A DNA stretch of 64,000 nucleotides from Antedon mediterranea (Eukaryota; Echinodermata; Crinoidea; Comatulida; Antedonidae). Positions 55,383 to 64,000 of this stretch are shown one piece after another; the stretch's first letter is position 1; every line of letters starts with the position of its first letter. Below the pieces are notes generated by a model. It made no database searches and was not told the DNA's origin. It saw only the letters and a program-made list of their open reading frames with translations. The translations under genes were made by a program, and so were the position numbers. Where the stretch lies: NCBI RefSeq assembly GCF_964355755.1, contig NC_092674.1:29810001-29874000 (forward strand), in the 5' to 3' direction.

Positions 55383-55568
55383 AGTAGAACACCCCTGTTA
55401 AGGGGACACCTTCAGGACCCAATAAAGTGTCCTCCGTAATAGGGGTGTCCCTTGAATAGAGGTTGGCCATATAGTGCTAAAATATATACTTATTCCCCTT
55501 GTTTGTTTAATCGGAAAGTGTTCCCTGAAATAAGGGTGTCTCTTGAATAGTGTGACTCAAAGTGAGGG
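55383..55568. mobile_element. MITE family C copy
   Basis: GAACACCCCTGTTAAGGGGA opens it. Inside are CAATAAAGTGTCCTCCGTAA and GGGTGTCCCTTGAATAGAGG; it closes with GTGACTCAAAGTGAGGGG. It is the family copy with no tandem expansion. Confidence 0.6.
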
Positions 55569-55570
55569 GA

Positions 55571-56328
55571 ATATCTGTTCTCATACTACATGGTCCTCTT
55601 CAGAAAGAAGTGCATCATCTAGACTTGCAGTTATTGTCTTTTTTATTTTAGTACAGTCGGTGTTTCGATTTTTACAAGCTCAAATAGTGTACCTACGGAA
55701 CGCCATATGTGCCAAAATATTTATCTTTTTATTAATATTAAGTCAAAACTCCATCAGAGTCATAGACTATCAAACAACTTTTTTGTATGGGCTTAAGAAC
55801 TTGCAATCTTATTTGTCACAGCCCTTTGTAAAATATACACGATTAACTTCAATGAGCAAACATTAATTCTGATGACTTATGACTCATAAAATAATTGGTG
55901 TTTATTTCATTATTATCTTTATACAGTTGATGATGGCAGCGATGGTGTTATCCCAACGGACAAGAATAAGCCATGTTATTAGTAGGACTTGAGGATGACC
56001 TTTCCCGAGATCAAACTGGCTTCTTGTGGGTGGCGTGATTCAAACTTGTCCTAGTTTCTTGCAGCCGATCTATGAAGATTCTTAAATGACCGTTAAATCG
56101 CTAATTTTTCTCTACGCCAAATTCAAACCAGGAAATAATTGCTTGAGAATTCCACGAAAATGTTATCATTTTCTTTAACTGTAGCACAGGTAAAAATATA
56201 AATTATAAATCTATCTAAGTTTTAGAAATGCCTATAAAGAATGTAATAAAAATGATGGACCATATTTTTGGTTGTCAAGGATATCTATTGATTTTTTTAA
56301 TTTAAAAAGATGTAAAACTCCTGACTGA
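55571..56328. other. No supported gene
   Basis: A plus-strand TTTATACAG acceptor near 55926 opens a short frame (MMAAMVLSQRTRISHVISRT then stop). I see no partner exon and treat it as unproven. Confidence 0.3.
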
Positions 56329-56329
56329 T

Positions 56330-56472
56330 GTAAAGCTCTGTCTACCCTATCAAACTAGTTTGCCAAAAAAAGTATGATATGCCCAAATATGGTAGTTATG
56401 CCCAAATATAGTAGTGATATGACATCATCATGTCCAATATACAGGCACATTTTTGATAGTGTAGACAAGGCT
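56330..56472. mobile_element. MITE family A copy
   Basis: It begins GTAAAGCTCTGTCTACCCTA and ends TTTTTGATAGTGTAGACAAGG. The internal GCCCAAATATGGTAG block is duplicated once. The right end is shorter than in other copies. Confidence 0.65.
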
Positions 56473-56734
56473 AGATTTAGATACGGTAAGTGAAATTACA
56501 AAAATATACCTACACTTTCTTCTATCATATAAAATATCACATTGTTTTTCTGCTGACACTGTTAATGTGTTTTGACTACAATGTTTCCTTTTACTCAATG
56601 TTCAATTTCCTTGATGGTTTTTCTTTCCACATTAAAAAAAGACATTAAAATCTGTTCCAGTTTTATTTTGGATATGAAGCGCCGTAATGCAATACATTAT
56701 GTTTTTCTAATTCATAATAGTTAAATAAAATTTG

Positions 56735-57618
56735 AATGGCAGGGATGTGTAAATATAAAATGTCTACAGACACATTAATGTTGAAAGACACATTTTCAAA
56801 TGCAACAAAAACAAAAGTATTAGCATGGTATTCTCGTATTTATAGCATGCCGCTTAGTTTAGATTATTAGAATCAACATATTTTTCACCGTTTAAAGATG
56901 CAATAGGTCCATATAGTACCTATTTTTACATAAAATGTAGTGAATGACCTTAAAATAGGTTGAAAAAACGTAGGACTAGTGGCTTTAATTAATGTTTAAC
57001 AACATAAACCAACAACAACAAAAGTATTATTATGGTACCAACCAAGGACCAGATCCCCAAAAAGGGTTTGAATCCTATCCATTTTGTGGTCTGTTGGCTT
57101 TGAAGTTTTAAATGTTGTAACAAAGCCAAAAAAATCTATTTATATTGAAAGACATTGAATAAACAATAGGCCAACTGGAAATAATAAACTGGCTATAATA
57201 ACAATACATTGTATAACAACATCTCCAGGGTTTTAAATGGTACCTTAATATCCAGGGGTGTCCGAACATTTTTGGTTCTAGGTTTCTAAAAGTATGGTTG
57301 AAGTTTCAAAATTGCTGTGGAATTTTCTGACTTTATATTTTTAGTTTTTTTATCATCCTTAATATGAAACACAGCTGGCTAAATTTTTTATGTACTCAAA
57401 AATAATAAGATGACGTATTTTACTGTGAATGACAACATAGGGAGTTGAACCCATACCTCTAGGAATGGTAAGCAATGTTCAGTGGTAGTGGTAGTAGTTG
57501 TACTACAGTACTTTGTAAACCGATATGAGAGGCTTACGTACGTACTTTCAAGTTTCAGGTAATGGAGCAGTTTCCGGTTTTAATTTATAGACATTTTATA
57601 TTTACACATCCCTGCCAT
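56735..57618. mobile_element. 0.88 kb inverted-repeat element
   Basis: The left end AATGGCAGGGATGTGTAAAT plus ATAAAATGTCTA is exactly complementary to the right end at 57587-57618. The interior has no transposase frame. On its minus strand near 57435-57480 a B-box-like GGGTTCAACTCC follows CCATTCCTAGAGGTAT, so it may contain a tRNA-derived piece. No target duplication is evident. Confidence 0.55.
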
Positions 57619-57827
57619 TTCCAAGGAAAATACTTCCTTAAGTTTTCAAACACTATTCGTTTTATTTTCCTTGTGAAACAAATTAAAACTACCTTTGCAG
57701 ACATTCAAATACCATGTTTAAATAGAATAAATATCATTTCAATATCTAACCTATTTTTAGATTAATTTCAAAATTCTTTATGACGATAAATATATGGAAT
57801 GTTAAAGCAAATGGGCTGCTGCCATAT

Positions 57828-57862
57828 TTAGGCAGCAGTAGGAGGTGGTGAGACATCAGCTG
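57828..57862 (-). CDS. Candidate terminal exon of the beta-thymosin gene
   Basis: TTATTCTTAG on the minus strand at about 57863 gives an acceptor in the required phase. The exon would add TADVSPPPTAA and a TAA stop, for 44 residues in all, the normal length of a single-repeat beta-thymosin. Against it, the sequence lacks the conserved TIEQEK helix and the intron would be 2.3 kb. I regard it as possible only. Confidence 0.25.
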
Positions 57863-58014
57863 CTAAGAATAACAATACGAAAGCATGAATCATACTATTA
57901 TTTTTTAAAAAATAAGGAAAATATGATCTTTATTTTAGCAATTAACATGGTTTTTTTTATCACAAGTTCTTAAAAAGTTATGAGAAGCCTAGAATAATAT
58001 AAAACAGAATAGTA

Positions 58015-58092
58015 GACAGGATTGGTATGAACATGATTGGACAGGATTGGTATGAACAGGATTGGACAGGACAGGACAGGATTGGTATTATA
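58015..58092. repeat. ACAGGATTGGTATGAAC tandem repeat
   Basis: Three to four units of GACAGGATTGGTATGAACA with a short GGACAGGACAGGACAGG run between them. Confidence 0.7.
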
Positions 58093-58099
58093 AGCAATG

Positions 58100-60372
<2,273 letters not shown>

Positions 60373-60961
60373 TCACAAAACATTATGACAAACAAAAGGG
60401 AAGTTAGGCTACCCTACTACCTGTATATTAATTACACTGGACTCCACACCCTCAAGAATAAATTTAAAATGTAGCTTACTTATTAGTAACGTTCATAACG
60501 GAAACGTATGAAATTAAAAATATTTTTAAAAAATGGTAGGACGAGGGAAAGAGGCGAGGCACGGCGATCCCTTACTTCCGCTTCCTACTTCCGGGTTTAT
60601 GAACCACCTGCTGCCTAGCCAAAATGCAACAAGGAGGATAGGCGATGAAAATACTGCAAGTTGCAAGGCATAAATTAAATCAAACAATTAGCAACAGACA
60701 GTTGAAAGCATATATTTAAAATTCACGAGTTTCCTACAAAGTTTTAAAAAGAATAGCGCCGTGTTGAGGAAGTTTTATCGAAAAGGGAGTGGCCCACCCA
60801 GACGATATTTTTTCGAAAACTTTTACAACGTGTGAGCATTCATTGAAAATAACAATACACTCTACGCCTATGTGGAACATCTTAACAATACCAGCATGTA
60901 CATCTAGAATTATTACTCAATATATATTCTTTAATTTATTCTTGAAATTGAAAGAAATTAC

Positions 60962-61040
60962 CTGATTTATCAGAAGGTGTCTGTCCGTCCTCCTTGGTCA
61001 GTTGATAAGCGAAGAATAGGAGAAAACGTATAATGTCGCT
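60962..61040 (-). other. Probable non-coding first exon of the beta-thymosin gene
   Basis: On the minus strand, CTTATCAACTGACCAAGGAG continues to CTGATAAATCAG|GTAATTTC, a good donor. No ATG precedes the donor in the predicted exon. Vertebrate beta-thymosin genes also start with a non-coding exon. The 5' limit is estimated from the promoter elements just upstream. Confidence 0.45.
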
Positions 61041-61054
61041 GTTTTACATGCCAT

Positions 61055-61104
61055 GCGGTGATCTTTAAAATATGTGGGCGGGGTTAAACTGACATTAGCC
61101 AATC
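61055..61104 (-). promoter_or_regulatory. Putative thymosin core promoter: inverted CCAAT, GC box, TATA-like
   Basis: Read on the minus strand, ATTGGC (inverted CCAAT, 61098-61103) is followed by CCCCGCCC (GC box, about 61076-61083) and ATATTTTAAA (TATA-like, about 61065-61074). About 30 bp further on lies the proposed first exon. Spacing and order suit a Pol II promoter; this is motif-based inference. Confidence 0.4.
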
Positions 61105-62545
61105 ACATTTCACTACCCTGGAGGAAGAAAACGTAACGCTCTGCTGATGAAAAGCAACCGTGAAATCAGGTGAGAGTCGAGTTGGCTGCTTGACTCTGTA
61201 GAAAACAAACAGCGAAACTTCCATTCATTTTCTTTCTATTCTATTTTATGCGGTTTTAAAAATGTGGACATACCAATTGCTTTAAAGAAGACAATTCGAT
61301 TGCGTCTGTTCTCACACACCACAAACTTTCAGGCTGTGCATGAATTATTGGAGGGCTGTTATAGGAGATGATCGGGGTGGTGGTAGCCTACTACGGAAGC
61401 GTTGCATATTTTATCTAGGAATAATTGGATTTTATCATTTTTATATTTATAAATTTAAGTAAAAAAGTAGAACGTTTTGACAAGAGAAACATAGAAAAGT
61501 TGTGTTGTTTGTCAAATCATTGTTTTTTGTACATTTTTTTCTCTAAACAGATGTGTGACGTGAAAATATTTTGAAATTTGGAACCAAAATTCGGTGGTGA
61601 CCAACCCGGTTGCATTATTTTTTCCTATCATTCCTCAAGCAGAAATTATATATTCTCATCCTACTAAAAAAAAGCGCAGTTAAATACGTCATTATGGTAG
61701 GCTAAATAAACTTTGAGAAAATTGTCGCATCATTTCCGTCGTCTCGGGGATACGCCGCTCGTTCAAATCAAAGTCAGAATTACTTAGCAATAGAAAATAA
61801 TAGACCTATTGTTCATTTTAAACTTTTTATTATATGATGTAAATGAAACCTTAATTGTATATGAATATTTATGGAATACAGAATGTCAGAAGGAGAGAGG
61901 GCAATATGTTAACAAATAATTCTTGTCCTCTCTTCTCATTCACAGAATCCAATGTATTTCTTTTGTTTGTGTTTGTATTTGAAATAAAAGTTGAATTGAA
62001 AATATTAATTTATCGCATCTTTTCACTGGCTTATATCATGGAGCAACACAATTTTATTAACGCAATAGTATTATTTCATGTGCATACAGCGATGCTGTCT
62101 CTGTATCTACTACCACCATGATCTTCGAATAAATAGTTGTGTCGCCCTCTATTATGTAGGAGTACAACGTCATCGATCTGGCGATTGGTGGGGCGCGCGC
62201 GTCATAATAACGGAACTGACGTATAATTTATGTAAACATTTTATGCTCGCGGAATAACATTTTCTCCAAATGATTGTTAAATATTCTCTATTAAGACATA
62301 CTTTAGTAATTAAAGTTACATATTAGTATAATATGAAATTAATTTATAAATATTGAATAATCAAATAATAATAAAGTCGTTACATATTTTGGTTAAAATT
62401 ACTTATTTTTGGAACTATTTTAGAAACGTAAAAACACGTCGGTGTGAGTGGTATCCCCTAATTTGCATAAGAAGAAAGGCATCATAAAGAAGGAGAAACG
62501 TTGTTGTGGTGTGCAGTCGAAAAATTGTAAATTTCTGTGGCCAAA
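61105..62545. promoter_or_regulatory. Shared upstream region of thymosin (left) and OGT (right), with OGT leader
   Basis: About 1.4 kb separates the two divergent genes. Near OGT are an inverted CCAAT with GC-rich GATTGGTGGGGCGCGCGCG at about 62183-62201 and a CRE-like TGACGTATAA at about 62218. The OGT 5' UTR probably runs from about 62420 to 62545. Sequence between 61430 and 62120 is AT-rich with nothing recognised. Confidence 0.4.
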
Positions 62546-63821
<1,276 letters not shown>

Positions 63822-64000
63822 GTGAGTATGAAGGTTGGTCTCTTCGGGGTTCAGTATGGATTCCCCACTTTTTTTTACCACTAATGTCTTGCATGCAAAC
63901 ATTAACCATTGCCATACTAACTACGTATGCTAACTTTGAATCGGCTACCCCTGCTTTTATTGTTTTTTCCCGTGTCTATCCACCCTACCAATTCTTGTAC
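63822..64000 (+). other. OGT intron 3 (partial)
   Basis: It begins GTGAGTATG and runs to the window edge. Nothing is recognised in it. Confidence 0.8.

Noticed and set aside
55926-55994. Possible short terminal exon MMAAMVLSQRTRISHVISRT
   Set aside because: Only an acceptor and a stop support it; no upstream partner exon was found.

Overview
The window is nuclear DNA of a metazoan. It is AT-rich, with widely spaced short exons flanked by GT/AG splice sites, many palindromic MITE-type repeats, minisatellites and tRNA-derived elements. The protein matches (O-GlcNAc transferase, a beta-thymosin, a RING/B-box ligase) are animal. The repeat texture (abundant TACAGTA and TAGGCCTA words, short palindromic MITEs) suggests a marine deuterostome. 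My best guess is an echinoderm, possibly a crinoid, but the sequence alone does not prove this.

Layout. (1) 1-7.2 kb, minus strand: the 5' part of a gene whose first two coding exons form a ComEA-type helix-hairpin-helix pair, followed by Ser/Arg-rich and Lys-rich segments. It runs off the left edge. (2) 8.36-8.72 kb: two near-identical tRNA-Ala(TGC) genes in tandem. (3) 11.3-23.7 kb, minus strand: a twelve-exon gene whose splice phases all agree. It predicts an 843-residue RING + B-box + coiled-coil protein with a Cys-rich module and a C-terminal RanBP2-type zinc finger, and it has a poly(A) signal. Its introns carry several MITEs. (4) 24-60 kb: mostly gene-free. It holds a 1.6 kb element with TTAA target duplications, a 3.46 kb element with about 940-bp terminal inverted repeats and remnants of a recurrent uncharacterised (transposase-like) protein, a tRNA-headed SINE, three further inverted-repeat elements, many MITEs and several minisatellites. 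(5) 60.1-61.1 kb, minus strand: a beta-thymosin gene with a probable 5' non-coding exon and CCAAT/GC/TATA-like promoter. (6) 62.5 kb to the right edge, plus strand: the first three coding exons of O-GlcNAc transferase, head-to-head with the thymosin gene.

The genes do not form an obvious pathway. The window's most unusual content is mobile DNA. It has two ultrashort palindromic insertions (29 and 50 bp), both starting CAGGGAG and both flanked by perfect 7-bp duplications, one of them nested inside a MITE. It has minisatellites that appear to have grown out of a MITE end. It also has the long-TIR element, which links a recurrent orphan protein family to transposon-like termini.

All exon models were derived by hand from frame, splice signals and protein similarity recalled from family knowledge. 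No database search was run.
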